Shown: positions 43,701 to 51,960, counted from the stretch's first letter. The stretch: 64,000 bases of DNA from Euryarchaeota archaeon UBA88 (GCA_002499545.1 DAME01000028.1:1-64000), one strand, 5' to 3'. The notes: a model not told the origin generated them from the sequence alone. Numbers and translations are program-made.

Positions 43701-46035
43701 ATGCCCACTTACATACACCGAGGTTTGTTCCAGCATAAATCGTCGTACCCGAGATCGTGAAATCGAAGTACTGCTGTGGTGCAGTGTTCCATTGACGCCC
43801 TGTTTGGAAAGATGACGAAGTCGAACCATCCCACTTAACTGCGCCGTTAGAGGTCCCGATATACACGGTCGTCCCATCAGCTTCAATGGCGTAGATGTTG
43901 TCGTTGGGAAGAATTTGGGTTGCTGAATTTGAATTCTGTCCACCGTTATTTTCAATCAGCGGCGTCATCAGCTCCCCAGTGGAAAGATCTTTCCGGGCCA
44001 CTCCATATCCTGGAATTCCAAAGTAGAGGATGTTGCCAGCCACGGCGACTGGAACATTATCCGCTCCGTTAATTCCAGTTGATATCCAGGGCGTAAGCCA
44101 CGAGTTGTTGGCCAAGTCGTATCGCAATACACCTTCTTCATCAGTAGCTAGATGCACAATGCTGCCAAAGACTGCAAGGTCTACAGCAGGCTCGTAATTC
44201 GTGACGGTTGCAACGGGGTTAGCGCCAGAAATGTCGACGGCAATCATTTCACCCTCTCCAGAGATTCCAATTGCTACAGTTCCATCAGAATCAACTCCAA
44301 TAATCTCGTTTTGGCTCAGATCGGTGTTCGCAGCATTCCAAGTTTGTAACAGCGTTCCATTGCTGTGCATTTGGTGCATTCCGCTTTCAGATGCGATAAA
44401 AACATACGAACCATCATTCGTCAATTCATTGACTTCTGTCCCAAGGTAGACGGGTTCCAGCCAGCGAGACGCCTGCGTATCGAAACGGTTCATCCATTGA
44501 TCAGCGGCAACAAAGACAACTCCATTTAATTCAGTTGCATCTTGCATTCCCGATGACGTAGGCCCACTACCAATGAGGAGCGTTCCAGTTTGAAGCGGGT
44601 TTGACCCCGGCGTCAATTCTGCAAATGAACCAAATCCATTACCAAGCAGTAAAAGTTCTGCGGTAGGGGCACGTTCTCCAACGGCTGGCCAGAGGATTAA
44701 ATCACGACCTTGGTCAGTTAAACCAAAGGTGGTAATTGGTTGCGAGGTTGAGAAAATCCCCGAAGACGTCTGATAGGTGTGCAGTGTGTCTCCACTGAGG
44801 ATGAACAATTCCGAACCAGAGCGAGCCATGCCGTTGATGGTGTTGCTTGTGAGCCAATTTGCATCGTTCCATGTCGAGAGCCAAAATCCAGAACTCCAAT
44901 CGTACCGAGCCAAACCATCACTTGGTGAAGCAAGCAATAACTGGTTGCCTGAAACCATCATTTCTGAGATTTCATCAGAGTGGAGGCTGTTTGCCGTCGT
45001 CCATGTCGAGAGAGCGTTTCCTGCGCTCAAATCCCATCGAGCGACACCTTCGTCATCGAACGAGACGTACAGGATGTTGTCGACTTCAAGCATGTCAAGG
45101 GCGGATCCTTCAGATGATTTTGTCAACGGGAAGGTCCAACTTGTCCCGTCCCATTGTGCGACTCCGTTTTGATTTGCAGCGTAAACGAATCCGTTTGATG
45201 CCATGATGAACTGGTCATACCCGGGCAGTGACACTGAGGGCGAAGGCAGAGGGGATTGTTCACTGGTATCATCCAGCGAGAAGGCATGGAAACCAGCATC
45301 GTTGGTGAGCACGTGGAGGAGGTTGTTGGTAAGGTCGACAACCATATCGCTGATTTCAGATTCAAATTCAATGACGTCGATGACGATTGGGTCGTTTGCA
45401 TAGTCGAGTGTGAGGAGTACTTCATCAATCGAGAGGTACATGCGGCCGTCCACTGGATGAAGAGCATGCGCTCCAATTTCGAGTTCCAGTGGTGTAAGGG
45501 AGACAACGGGGTCTACCGGTGCTAAAGCCTCGATGATGAGTTCCGTAATTTCCGCATCGGAAGGCAACGTCCAAGTCGCACCAGAATCACTGTTTGGAGA
45601 AAGACGACCAGAGTAAGGGTTGGAGCCTACAAAACTGTCCTGTGAGCCGAACATTCCGAGGCCTCGCCAGTCAAGGAAACTGGCCCCGATATCACTGGCG
45701 ATGAGCATTGGCTCTTCGATCATCAAACCATCGCTTCCATTCACTCTGATTTGGAAGGAAACATTCGATAGATCAGCGCCAGGTGCAAATTCAAGCGTCC
45801 AAGATGTGGAAGCTTGAATGCCGGTACGAGGGTCTGCCCCCGTAGCGTCCAATTGGACCCACCCAGTATCGTTGCTTCCTTCTGCAGGCCATACAGTATC
45901 CGTTGCAGATTCATGTGCAGAAACGGGTGCTACCATCAATGCAGGTGACATGGATGAGAGCACCATGAGAGCGACCAAAAGAAGTGCTCTGTGAGAGGCG
46001 CGGGCAGGCGCATTCGCAGCGGCTGTCGTGTTCAT
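37747..46035 (-). CDS. giant surface protein: beta-propeller repeats, FN3-like domains, C-terminal anchor
   Basis: A 2,762-residue exported protein. A signal peptide (LLLVALMVLSSMSPALMV, cleaved near VSAHES) is followed by a beta-sandwich-like domain. Then come about 1,500 residues of propeller repeats resembling two-component-regulator propellers; at least eight blades carry W-L-[TSN]-x-W or close variants (NSWLTPW, NAWLTLW, NQWLTMW, GDWLNPL). About five FN3-like domains marked D-x-P-[DN]-D-[DEG]-G (LLDRPDDGGSA, FDHPDDDGTA, LYDRPNDDGSA) follow. One membrane helix (about 2627-2649) and a 113-residue Gln/Pro/Asp-rich cytoplasmic tail end it. It probably binds or senses extracellular polymers or cells. 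The substantial internal tail suggests a cytoplasmic partner. Promoter spacing implies a leaderless mRNA. Confidence 0.9.
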   Translation of the reverse strand: MNTTAAANAPARASHRALLLVALMVLSSMSPALMVAPVSAHESATDTVWPAEGSNDTGWVQLDATGADPRTGIQASTSWTLEFAPGADLSNVSFQIRVNGSDGLMIEEPMLIASDIGASFLDWRGLGMFGSQDSFVGSNPYSGRLSPNSDSGATWTLPSDAEITELIIEALAPVDPVVSLTPLELEIGAHALHPVDGRMYLSIDEVLLTLDYANDPIVIDVIEFESEISDMVVDLTNNLLHVLTNDAGFHAFSLDDTSEQSPLPSPSVSLPGYDQFIMASNGFVYAANQNGVAQWDGTSWTFPLTKSSEGSALDMLEVDNILYVSFDDEGVARWDLSAGNALSTWTTANSLHSDEISEMMVSGNQLLLASPSDGLARYDWSSGFWLSTWNDANWLTSNTINGMARSGSELFILSGDTLHTYQTSSGIFSTSQPITTFGLTDQGRDLILWPAVGERAPTAELLLLGNGFGSFAELTPGSNPLQTGTLLIGSGPTSSGMQDATELNGVVFVAADQWMNRFDTQASRWLEPVYLGTEVNELTNDGSYVFIASESGMHQMHSNGTLLQTWNAANTDLSQNEIIGVDSDGTVAIGISGEGEMIAVDISGANPVATVTNYEPAVDLAVFGSIVHLATDEEGVLRYDLANNSWLTPWISTGINGADNVPVAVAGNILYFGIPGYGVARKDLSTGELMTPLIENNGGQNSNSATQILPNDNIYAIEADGTTVYIGTSNGAVKWDGSTSSSFQTGRQWNTAPQQYFDFTISGTTIYAGTNLGVCKWALSQISSDDPDCLTPYDGMPNWATYSVEADSYGYIFGGTNSGVGIITDSPYEVIGEWEAGEQTDNAPVEVIGDIAYIALDGIGIARYDMPNNAWLTLWTEDNVLDGGNEEATGLVADINPGQIWIGGDDGFQLLNTTTGAEVYDIEKTSSLYAGNGNPHDMIVDGNIMYYNDRTSSDNVYRIDIANYASLNPLDAGAELDENGGDVNGMNIVDGKLMVSVSSGNWWNTDGSGGIAQWDISSGSWDDSILPIGQVDRVTAYESSTGNMWISWGESNLELVAPDGTTVDTWDDDDFDFPIREILEFNGEVLFATEDGVARYNETTNQWLTMWEEGNGLPNNAGSQIYELWSDGLNLVVGGGDVSNFGQFQGGHVSHWDGTTWNEYTMGQSGTPGGYPLSMAECGGLLHVGIYANNGGVARFDMANDTFVGSFTGADFGNRQVSGVACDTTDTLYVAFYEDEADIKKYGYSTGSWLTPITTATNNLPSDRVWWDAIDYANGQLVLGHGIGLDGDNIIGGGYTIIATSGNSNAQANIDGAGSSVTSFQWINNQWLMGQAGGSSGFSRVDTLSSLGQNTVATLPGLVSGQVSTMTGNSTHLWVTTAGTNQGQGQSSGAGLLQGERQSDGSILWQEGWTMAANSKAQDAELIGTDLYIASSPTGLYKLDTLTGIVTRINGGLHNNLDGMVLDGTTLVLGLMGSAGSAAGVQLYDLQTGYGNGKLLGGLPSNGINNFASTSNVLYIATNGGVGRWDYSAGDWLNPLTTSDGLPTNIVEDILVEGNDVWMATPAGVLSMNLTNNATTVYTSAGGLMGTSARSLTSYSSSATGNENTLFIGHDGAGNERPAVTTIGLSSGTIVGHEFDQLPSNNVDALAKDYWGVHVATDIGPMAHWNSTANQFESGVPSYQVIGWPVEKMVSDGDHLVAFGNNGVSILEARSSSHQSVKMFAMESVTGGTISSDYIWLTTDGDGLFGFENNPQFTEIERESVRFADPLNVGFNLVTRDISEMTHPGMEISLANLSSVVTLNPAFGVAGTNGILFQTVPLAFSSPVNNAATWAQSNSLKYNATIELANSENFETSLQFAVDNGVIINGTQFLQMTLRSPSNGSMHVRLVYDYVRTETPVSMTGLLDRPDDGGSALLANWSLVHDDNFARYLVYVNDGPFTTTAGLPLTAADLAGRTIDKAVSLHSRLSSEVTTANGVPLVDGQDYYAVVVVEYDDGHLGTPSAVVGPASPTDEVPMAPLWANAGPHEGGSDGDLEVEWARCTSLDLASTRVYASTVSLTDVLGLTATADVVRQDGNTTVLSLDAGRPYWLGLTCVDESGQEDLMRPLIIGPVVPTGGLNDNTPPPKMQNVDAIDTPDDEGGRITVSWDENPAEDCTFYTIFMRTWDDTDGPMTTTSVDDDAFSQAKIIDDCTETSTTVTSIDGVGLQDGQTYYVGVVAYDDWLNANLDDVDLIEVTPLRNTAGTGGTPDRVGSVEAFDHPDDDGTAVDVVWTISDADDFSHYIVWAADQPISDLSIAWAAFGDDEGACACLKINKQWIDEDYNPIELSISTALYGGESIVDAVPGIIQPDIELFVVVTVHDLAGNVHLTDLPMASVIPVDNLQDTTAPNILESVDLYDRPNDDGSALLIDFELSEASDVAAYEIYAATWSFDSIGIGSTGPTSPIATLSRMPELPFTIDVVAGDTPVIAGQEIWAVVVVRDTAGNALESNLVSASSQAVDDGVDDLGGYLDDIDGVTLSWNEEVNILVEWNHADDPSVRGYRVYISSQEFSSVEEADEVAEIKASNSFLITPNTYEGLVNSTAWYVAVSPFDDLFEKEQVSPMMLDAYRANGDTPAEGEGSETNQFSSLLTTPNLLAAGLLITALFLLIAIFRSRGGSRSRDQALELQEATWGIQDDDWGAYAPATPAPVAKPIPVIDPNQADEIYAAAQRIDNQDIYGRTTYQAQQPVLQPVQNNALMNELVDSSAPQLPKASIDTSFLDDLL

Positions 46036-46058
46036 GATACGCGAGCGTACTTTTGGGG

Positions 46059-46067
46059 TATTTGAAA
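46059..46067 (-). promoter_or_regulatory. TATA box of the giant surface-protein gene
   Basis: Read on the minus strand, TTTCAAATA ends 23 nt before the ATG at 46035. Archaeal transcription starts about 22-27 nt downstream of the TATA box, so the mRNA would begin at or next to the start codon, and no Shine-Dalgarno site lies between. This fits a leaderless transcript. It matches the TTTCATATA box of radA at seven or more of nine positions. Confidence 0.45.
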
Positions 46068-46272
46068 GCGGCCCTCATCCGTGTGGCCAAGTATCGTAAA
46101 TCCCTTCCTTCTTTGGTCGTTCAATAGGCCTTTTAGGCTATTTTTGTCTTTTTCTCAATTCTTGAATCTCGACCGGCGGTGAAATCGTGTACTGCCCAAG
46201 AAATACCCCCGGGTAGTCTCGATGCACACAACACTCAAACCAAAGACCTCTTTCGTTGGGTAAGGTCAAGCT
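46068..46272. other. divergent spacer between the surface-protein gene and malic enzyme
   Basis: This spacer of about 205 bp must hold the malic-enzyme promoter on the plus strand. I see no convincing TATA box there, only pyrimidine-rich tracts (TTTTTGTCTTTTTCTC near 46140-46155) and a GC-rich CCCCCGGG. No tRNA or small RNA structure was recognised. Confidence 0.4.
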
Positions 46273-48591
46273 ATGAATCGAGAAAGAAAAGAGCGCTTAC
46301 TCAAAAAAGAGGCGCTGGAATACCACGAATCCGAACCACGTGGTAAAATCCAAGTTGTTCCGACCAAACCCCATGCAACGGCCCATGAATTGAGCCTTGC
46401 TTACTCGCCTGGTGTTGCCTATCCTTGCCTCGAGATTGCAGAGAATCCAGAGCACGCATACCGTTACACCTCGAAAGGCAATCTCGTGGCGGTAATCTCA
46501 AACGGGACTGCCGTACTCGGACTTGGTAACATCGGTGCTCTAGCTAGCAAACCGGTTATGGAAGGAAAGGGCCTGTTGTTGAAAACCTTCGCTGACATCG
46601 ATGTATTTGATATTGAAGTTGATACCGAAGACCCTGAAACATTCATTGAAACTGTGGTGAATATCTCCAAGACATTTGGAGGCATCAATCTTGAAGATAT
46701 CAAAGCACCTGAATGCTTTGAAATTGAACGCAGAATCGCTGAAGCAACGGATATTCCAGTGATGCATGACGATCAACACGGTACTGCCATCATTTCTGCA
46801 GCGGCACTCATCAATGCTGCCGAGTTGCAGGGTAAGCAACTCGAGAATCTCAAAGTGGTCGTCATTGGTGCCGGAGCAAGCGCCGTTGCATGCGCGAACC
46901 ATTACATTGCAATCGGTGTCAAGCGAGAACATATTTCGATGGTGGACAGCAAGGGAATTGTTACCAAAGCGCGTCTTGAGGCTGGAGAATTAAACGAATA
47001 CAAAGCCCCCTTTGCTCACGCTCGCGAAGCTGGAGAATTGGCTGATGCACTGCGCGGTGCTGACGTGATGCTCGGGCTGTCGCGTGGAGGATTGGTAAGC
47101 CGAGCCATGGTTGCTTCGATGGCCGATAAGCCAATCATCTTCGCTCTTGCCAACCCTACTCCAGAGATTCTACCAGAAGAGATTCTTGAAGTTCGGAGTG
47201 ACGCCATTATTGCAACGGGTCGTTCAGATTATTCGAATCAGGTTAACAACGTTCTCGGTTTCCCTTACATCTTCAGAGGCGCACTTGATGTGCGAGCAAC
47301 CGACATCACCCCTTCAATGAAAATGGCGGCAACCCACGCACTTGCAGAACTTGCCAAAGAACCCGTGCCCGATTACATCTCTGCGGCGTACGATGGTGCA
47401 ACTATGCAATACGGCCCGGATTATATTATTCCTAAACCGTTTGACCGAAGGGTCTTGATTTGGGAGGCTTCTGCGGTTGCCCAAGCTGCCGTTGAAGAGG
47501 GCGTTTCGGGCGTGAAGCCTGAGGAATTTTCGCTCAAAGACTACCGAGAACAACTCGAAGGAAGGCTCGGATTATCGTATTCGATTATGCGGCATGTCAT
47601 CAATCAAGTTCGAGGTAAGGACAAACGCATTGTCTTTCCAGAAGGCGATAACGAGAAGGTTATTCGCGCAGCAGCCCAACTGGTCGAGCAAAAAATATGC
47701 CATCCAATTCTCTTAGGCCCTGAAGAGCGTATTCATCGCATGGTTGATGAATTAGGATTGAGTTTTGACTACGAAGTCTTCGACCCACGTAAGGATGAAC
47801 GTAGAAAAGGAATCTATGCGGAACAAGTCCTCCAACATCGCAGTCGAAAAGGAATGACTTACGTCGATGCTAAACGAATTTTGAAATCTCGGCCTTACTT
47901 TGCAAGCCAGATGGTTTGCAACGGTGATGCAGATGGATTTGTCGGTGGAGTGAGTCGGAATTACGGTGACGTACTTCGTCCAACACTGGAACTAATTGGA
48001 CCGGATGAAAAGGCACACTGCGTTATTGGATGCTACATGATGAACGTCAAGGGGCGTACGATTTTCTTGGCAGATGCGACTGTTAACGTCTATCCAGACA
48101 GTCGGACCTTGGCAGAAATTGCGGTTCAAACCGCAAAGGTCGCACGAAGGTTTGGCGTTGACCCGAAGGTTGCAATGCTCTCATTTTCCAATTTTGGTTC
48201 GAATCGAGCACAGCGCTCCGAACGAATTGAAGATGCGATTGACTTCGCACGAGAATTGGACCCTTCTCTGGTTATCGATGGCCCAATGCAAGCCGACACT
48301 GCGTTAAGCCCTGATGTCCAAAGCGAATACCCGTTCATGAATTTTGACGGTCCGGCCAACGTGTTAGTCCTACCGAACCTCGCATCGGCAAACATTGCTT
48401 ACAAGTTGCTTGAGGAACTCGGTGGAGCAGAGATGACCGGCCCAATTCTTGAAGGGATGGATAAACCAGTTCAGTTGGTCGCCCGTCAAGACGGTGTTCG
48501 ACACATCGTTAACATGGCTGCAATATGCGCGGCTGATGCCATCCGTCAAGATTCTTATTGGGAGTCGCTGGTCGCTCCAGTTAAGGAGTAA
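46273..48591 (+). CDS. maeB: NADP-dependent malic enzyme, MaeB type with phosphotransacetylase-like domain
   Basis: Oxidatively decarboxylates malate to pyruvate with NADP. Residues 1 to about 430 are the malic-enzyme domain: AYSPGVAYPC, ISNGTAVLGLGNIG, DIDVFDIEVDT, VMHDDQHGTAI (metal binding) and the Rossmann stretch VVVIGAGASAVA. Residues about 440-772 are the catalytically silent phosphotransacetylase-like domain with RIVFPEGDNEKVIRAA, which in MaeB enzymes senses acetyl-CoA. The fused form is typical of bacteria, suggesting transfer. Its 3' end overlaps the convergent unknown gene by 11 bp. It supplies pyruvate and NADPH, complementing the isocitrate dehydrogenase further along. Confidence 0.95.
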   Translation: MNRERKERLLKKEALEYHESEPRGKIQVVPTKPHATAHELSLAYSPGVAYPCLEIAENPEHAYRYTSKGNLVAVISNGTAVLGLGNIGALASKPVMEGKGLLLKTFADIDVFDIEVDTEDPETFIETVVNISKTFGGINLEDIKAPECFEIERRIAEATDIPVMHDDQHGTAIISAAALINAAELQGKQLENLKVVVIGAGASAVACANHYIAIGVKREHISMVDSKGIVTKARLEAGELNEYKAPFAHAREAGELADALRGADVMLGLSRGGLVSRAMVASMADKPIIFALANPTPEILPEEILEVRSDAIIATGRSDYSNQVNNVLGFPYIFRGALDVRATDITPSMKMAATHALAELAKEPVPDYISAAYDGATMQYGPDYIIPKPFDRRVLIWEASAVAQAAVEEGVSGVKPEEFSLKDYREQLEGRLGLSYSIMRHVINQVRGKDKRIVFPEGDNEKVIRAAAQLVEQKICHPILLGPEERIHRMVDELGLSFDYEVFDPRKDERRKGIYAEQVLQHRSRKGMTYVDAKRILKSRPYFASQMVCNGDADGFVGGVSRNYGDVLRPTLELIGPDEKAHCVIGCYMMNVKGRTIFLADATVNVYPDSRTLAEIAVQTAKVARRFGVDPKVAMLSFSNFGSNRAQRSERIEDAIDFARELDPSLVIDGPMQADTALSPDVQSEYPFMNFDGPANVLVLPNLASANIAYKLLEELGGAEMTGPILEGMDKPVQLVARQDGVRHIVNMAAICAADAIRQDSYWESLVAPVKE

Positions 48592-49417
48592 CCCGTTCTC
48601 CATCTTCGAACATCACCGTTGGACGCTTTGGTCTCCAAAATGCGCCAGTGACAAAGCCGGCGCAAAGTCCGCCGAACAGTAGATTCACCCATCCTGTTAC
48701 CGCATACCCCCCCATTCCACGAGCAATTGGAATCGCAAACGATGGGATGACGCCCAACACACCAGTCCAGAACAATTCGCCCCGAATATTAGCGAACAAG
48801 TCGGCAGTTGTAGGGACCTGAATTGCCGGTCCGGTTCGAACAGGCGTGATCACAAAGCGGGTGACGACTTCCGCTAGTTCGCGATCCATAGGGGCGCTTG
48901 AAAGCGCAGTTACCCCTTCCTGAGTTGGATGTGTTTCAATCGCAGCTCGGTGTGTTGCCATCGGTCCCAAACCCTGGAAGTGGCGCGGTCTGCCATCCAT
49001 CATCGCCCCTCTATAATTATCCGATACGCCATCAGCCAATACTTCCACCATCTTTGGATTGAGTTCCAACTGTAGTTGCTCATGTGCCAATTGCCATTCA
49101 CCTTCACTCGGGCTTCGAACCTCCCATCGAATCGAGGAATCGAGGCGGAATTCATCGGGGTCAAAAGTGCTGTTAAAGTGAGATTCAAGGTGTTGAATAC
49201 GGGCTCCGTTGAGAACGATTGTCCCTTCGACTTCAGGAAAAAATTTCATCAGATTCGCCTGCGAAAATACCCTTTTCATGATGAAGAAGTCGGGGCATTT
49301 CACCTCATGGTGGGGGCGTTGGCTGGCGTAAATCCATCCACCTTTACGGGTTCCAAGAAATGTGCTTGCCCCCTCTACAGCATGGAATTCAATTCCTAAG
49401 TGCTGGAGTGCATTCAA
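48581..49417 (-). CDS. unrecognised protein with C-terminal membrane hairpin
   Basis: A 278-residue protein that I do not recognise. About 200 soluble residues (with HHEVKCPDFFIMKRVF and FQGLGPMATHRAAIETHP) are followed by two hydrophobic segments (TGVLGVIPSFAIPIARG and GWVNLLFGGLCAGFVTGAF) and a short charged end, so the soluble part is probably cytoplasmic and tethered. The start is a TTG with GAGGGG about 5 nt upstream, a combination seen at other genes here. It lies 9 bp beyond the stop of the GST-like gene and probably belongs to the same operon. The last 11 bp overlap malic enzyme on the opposite strand. Confidence 0.65.
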   Translation of the reverse strand: MNALQHLGIEFHAVEGASTFLGTRKGGWIYASQRPHHEVKCPDFFIMKRVFSQANLMKFFPEVEGTIVLNGARIQHLESHFNSTFDPDEFRLDSSIRWEVRSPSEGEWQLAHEQLQLELNPKMVEVLADGVSDNYRGAMMDGRPRHFQGLGPMATHRAAIETHPTQEGVTALSSAPMDRELAEVVTRFVITPVRTGPAIQVPTTADLFANIRGELFWTGVLGVIPSFAIPIARGMGGYAVTGWVNLLFGGLCAGFVTGAFWRPKRPTVMFEDGERVTP

Positions 49418-49426
49418 ACGAACCCC

Positions 49427-50119
49427 TCACTGTGATGTCTGTTCCATTCGGTGGTACCATTCCATTCCATTGGCATGGTCTTGAAGCAACGAAAATTGAG
49501 GGAATGGAGAGATTGATCTCATGTAGCCATACACTGCAAAATCGACCAAGTCAGGGGAGTCTCCACCAAAAAAGGAGTGTTCACCGTGCTCGTCGGTGAA
49601 TTCGGTTAACAGGTCGTGCCACAATTGCTTGGGTTTACGCCCGTCTTTTTTGACGCGCTTTTTTGCGATAATCCCCCACATGACTGGAAATCCAGCCCAT
49701 GCATAGAGTCGTCGTGAAAAAAATCCAAACTTTTCAATTTTTGAGATTCGAGTTGTTGTTTGAAGTGCAGAACCGATGGTGCCGTAGAGAATAGGAACGG
49801 TTGCTTTCGACATTTTGGTATCGGCCCAATTCAACCACTCATCCTGCCGCTGTTTATCACCAAGTGCCGCTAATTTCCCGCTGTTGTATGTCGCGTCCAG
49901 ATGCCGTAGTAGCGGTGTTGAATCAACGAAAAACTCACCCTTTTCATCGGTGAAAACGGGAACCTTCCCCCAATCCCCAGCAAAAGCAACTTCTTTCTTG
50001 ATTTTCATTCCATTGACACTGACGATATTGACGTCTAGTCCTAGGTACTCGACCAAGCCTCTGACTTTCCAGCAAAACGGACAGGTGTAAAGAATATGCA
50101 AAGTTGGCGCGAGACTCAT
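49427..50119 (-). CDS. glutathione-S-transferase-fold protein, prostaglandin-E-synthase-2-like
   Basis: A 230-residue protein with a glutaredoxin/GST N-terminal domain. The redox motif is YTCPFCWKVRG, followed by GKVPVFTDEKGEFFVDST, which holds the cis-proline and glutathione-like site. An all-helical C-terminal half ends in FFGGDSPDLVDFAVYGYMRSI and WYHRMEQ. The pattern, including WLNWADTKM and the long basic insert KKRVKKDGRKP, is closest in memory to the mPGES-2 group of GST-like proteins. Archaea generally lack glutathione, so the physiological thiol is unknown. I start at ATG 50119 (MSLAPTLHILYTC), because the extra 23 residues of the open frame are charged and overlap the neighbouring gene. 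Confidence 0.8.
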   Translation of the reverse strand: MSLAPTLHILYTCPFCWKVRGLVEYLGLDVNIVSVNGMKIKKEVAFAGDWGKVPVFTDEKGEFFVDSTPLLRHLDATYNSGKLAALGDKQRQDEWLNWADTKMSKATVPILYGTIGSALQTTTRISKIEKFGFFSRRLYAWAGFPVMWGIIAKKRVKKDGRKPKQLWHDLLTEFTDEHGEHSFFGGDSPDLVDFAVYGYMRSISPFPQFSLLQDHANGMEWYHRMEQTSQ

Positions 50120-50145
50120 GACTTCAACCGAATGGCTATCCTTCT

Positions 50146-50496
50146 TCAATCCTCGTTCGCGCTGGATGGTTTCCATCCTGCTTTCCAAAATTCAAGGTTG
50201 TCCAACCAGTTCACCCATTCACTGTCATCGCACGACAGAAGTCGAAAAGCCCTCGATTCTAATCCCTCACGATTCGCAGCGCTGAGTACCCCTTCTATCG
50301 CTGCGTCATTCCATTCGACCTGCATTCTTCGGATATGACGGCGAGCCTCTTCAGGGTTGTCAAAATTCATCTCACATGTGTCGCGAAGTTCAGAAATCCA
50401 AGTACGAGCGTCTTTGAGCAACGGGTCGTTGACAATCTTTCGGGCTGTGTTTTTCTTCCCAAAAGGCCACCATCCCATACCCCTCTGACCGGCCAC
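50146..50496 (-). CDS. small unrecognised basic/acidic helical protein
   Basis: A 116-residue soluble protein. After MGWWPFGKKNTARK it is mostly helical and rich in charged residues and Trp (WISELRD, RRMQVEWND, WVNWLDNLEFW). No family, metal site or membrane segment is seen. The frame begins at GTG 50496; ATG 50478, at MGWWPFGKK, is an equally likely start and would give 110 residues. It is the first gene of a probable minus-strand operon with the GST-like gene, 26 bp downstream, and the membrane-hairpin protein. Confidence 0.6.
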   Translation of the reverse strand: MAGQRGMGWWPFGKKNTARKIVNDPLLKDARTWISELRDTCEMNFDNPEEARRHIRRMQVEWNDAAIEGVLSAANREGLESRAFRLLSCDDSEWVNWLDNLEFWKAGWKPSSANED

Positions 50497-50603
50497 GAAC
50501 CCTTAACGGCATCGCAGAAGCATTACAAAACCCTTCTCGATTTGTATACCGCATGGACCGGTCACTGATGCAAGTTCATCAACCATGAGGTTCACGCAGT
50601 GTC

Positions 50604-51032
50604 ATGGGTCGAATTGTTGTACATCTTCACGGTAAAACAAAGCAAAGAGACCTTGAACGATTGTTTTCGATGTACGGTGAACGTGTTGCTTCGCGTGGAG
50701 TAAAGGTCCAATACCACTCAGAGAGGTTGTCTCCAGGTGCGTACATTGAGGTTCTACATCAACTAAAGGGCCGAGTCATACTGTTGGACGAATCCGGTGA
50801 AATGAGCACATCAGCATCATTTGCACAACAGGTCAAGAAATGGACCGTCGAAAGAGAATCCACACACCTTGTAATCGGACCTGCGGAAGGATGGCATTCT
50901 CAATCTGAGGCGTTTGAACGGTTTTCGTTGTCTAAAATGACTTTTCCTCACGAACTTGCAGGCGTGATGTTGATTGAGCAATTGTACAGAGCGACTGAAA
51001 TTCTTCGCGGTTCAGATTATCACAAGGCGTGA
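50604..51032 (+). CDS. rlmH: RlmH-type 23S rRNA pseudouridine methyltransferase (SPOUT)
   Basis: RlmH methylates N3 of pseudouridine 1915 in helix 69 of 23S rRNA, at the subunit interface. The C-terminal half carries the SPOUT knot signature: VILLDESGEMSTSASFA, LVIGPAEGWH, FSLSKMTFPHELAGVMLIEQLYRA and the closing YHKA, all in family order. At 142 residues it is slightly shorter than the bacterial enzyme of about 155, with a reduced N-terminus. GAGGT is 12 nt before the ATG, a little far. The next gene, a membrane protein, starts 47 bp on. Confidence 0.88.
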   Translation: MGRIVVHLHGKTKQRDLERLFSMYGERVASRGVKVQYHSERLSPGAYIEVLHQLKGRVILLDESGEMSTSASFAQQVKKWTVERESTHLVIGPAEGWHSQSEAFERFSLSKMTFPHELAGVMLIEQLYRATEILRGSDYHKA

Positions 51033-51079
51033 GCAAAGGGTCAAGAAGTCCCCTCAAATAGGACTTATGAGGGCGTACC

Positions 51080-51853
51080 GTGATCAGCTTTGAGTCCGAT
51101 ACTTTACGATGGCTGTTCATCTTGTTCGAGGCGCTTATCGGGCTCATGCTCATCATTGGATCTCGGAGTCAACCATTCCCAAGGCCAGCGCAGCGGTTCG
51201 GCACACTGGTGATCGTTGTGGCCGGCGTGTTTGCTCTTGGGCAATTTGCTCCGTCTCCCGTATCACTTACGGGGCATTTGGTCATCCTAACCGGGCTAGG
51301 CTCGTTCGGTCTTTTAGCCGGCATCTATCACCTGGTTCGAACACGAAGAGAGGTATTGATTGCCCCGTTCTCCGGGTTTCTCTTTTGCGTCGGCGTTACG
51401 GGTTTGATGGTTCAAACGTGGGATGAACTCAACAAATTGGAACACTGGGCCGGTTTCATTTCGCTGGTAGTATTGGGTGCAGGTCAAACATGGCTCGTGT
51501 TTCGGGGACTTCTCATTGGAAGACTTCCGCTGGCATGGAGTCAGGCTGGAATGGTAGCTTTGTACCGTGGGAAAATCAGTGGCCCTGACGGTGCGATAGC
51601 ATGCTTTGAGAAAGGATGGGATGCTGAGGAAGAACACCTTAATCCAATGGCCTACCTTGCTCTACACAGGTTGAATCTCTTCATTGGCGATGATAAAACG
51701 GCCGAGCAATGGTTCGAACTTTTGATGAGTGTAGGTGGTGAGAAAGGCGTTGCGATTGAATGGATTGAAGCAATCCATTCCGCTCTTTACGCACTTGACC
51801 CATCTTCGGCTGAGCGACTTCCGGTTGTGTTGAATAAAACCGAAGAAGAATGA
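51080..51853 (+). CDS. membrane protein with five helices and TPR-like tail
   Basis: A 257-residue protein with about five membrane helices in the first 150 residues (LFILFEALIGLMLIIG, GTLVIVVAGVFALGQF, LVILTGLGSFGLLAGIYH, GFLFCVGVTGLMVQTW, GFISLVVLGAGQTWLVF). A cytoplasmic C-terminal region of about 100 residues looks like helical repeats (AIACFEKGWDAEEEHLNPMAYLALHRLNL, KTAEQWFELLMSVGG). I do not recognise a family. It begins with GTG preceded by GAGGGCG at 4 nt. A T-rich tract follows its stop. Confidence 0.7.
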   Translation: MISFESDTLRWLFILFEALIGLMLIIGSRSQPFPRPAQRFGTLVIVVAGVFALGQFAPSPVSLTGHLVILTGLGSFGLLAGIYHLVRTRREVLIAPFSGFLFCVGVTGLMVQTWDELNKLEHWAGFISLVVLGAGQTWLVFRGLLIGRLPLAWSQAGMVALYRGKISGPDGAIACFEKGWDAEEEHLNPMAYLALHRLNLFIGDDKTAEQWFELLMSVGGEKGVAIEWIEAIHSALYALDPSSAERLPVVLNKTEEE

Positions 51854-51880
51854 CTTTTTCCGTCTTTATTTTCTGTATTC
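51854..51880 (+). terminator. T-rich archaeal-type terminator
   Basis: Directly after the stop codon the plus strand reads CTTTTTCCGTCTTTATTTTC, a string of T clusters without a hairpin, as used by archaeal RNA polymerase for intrinsic termination. It is one of the few clear T-tracts outside genes in this window. Confidence 0.45.
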
Positions 51881-51960
51881 TAAACGTTTTAGACACTTTA
51901 GGCTAAAATGGCGACTCATATTTACAAAGGTATTAAATGCGTCAAAATCGATGTAGTATC

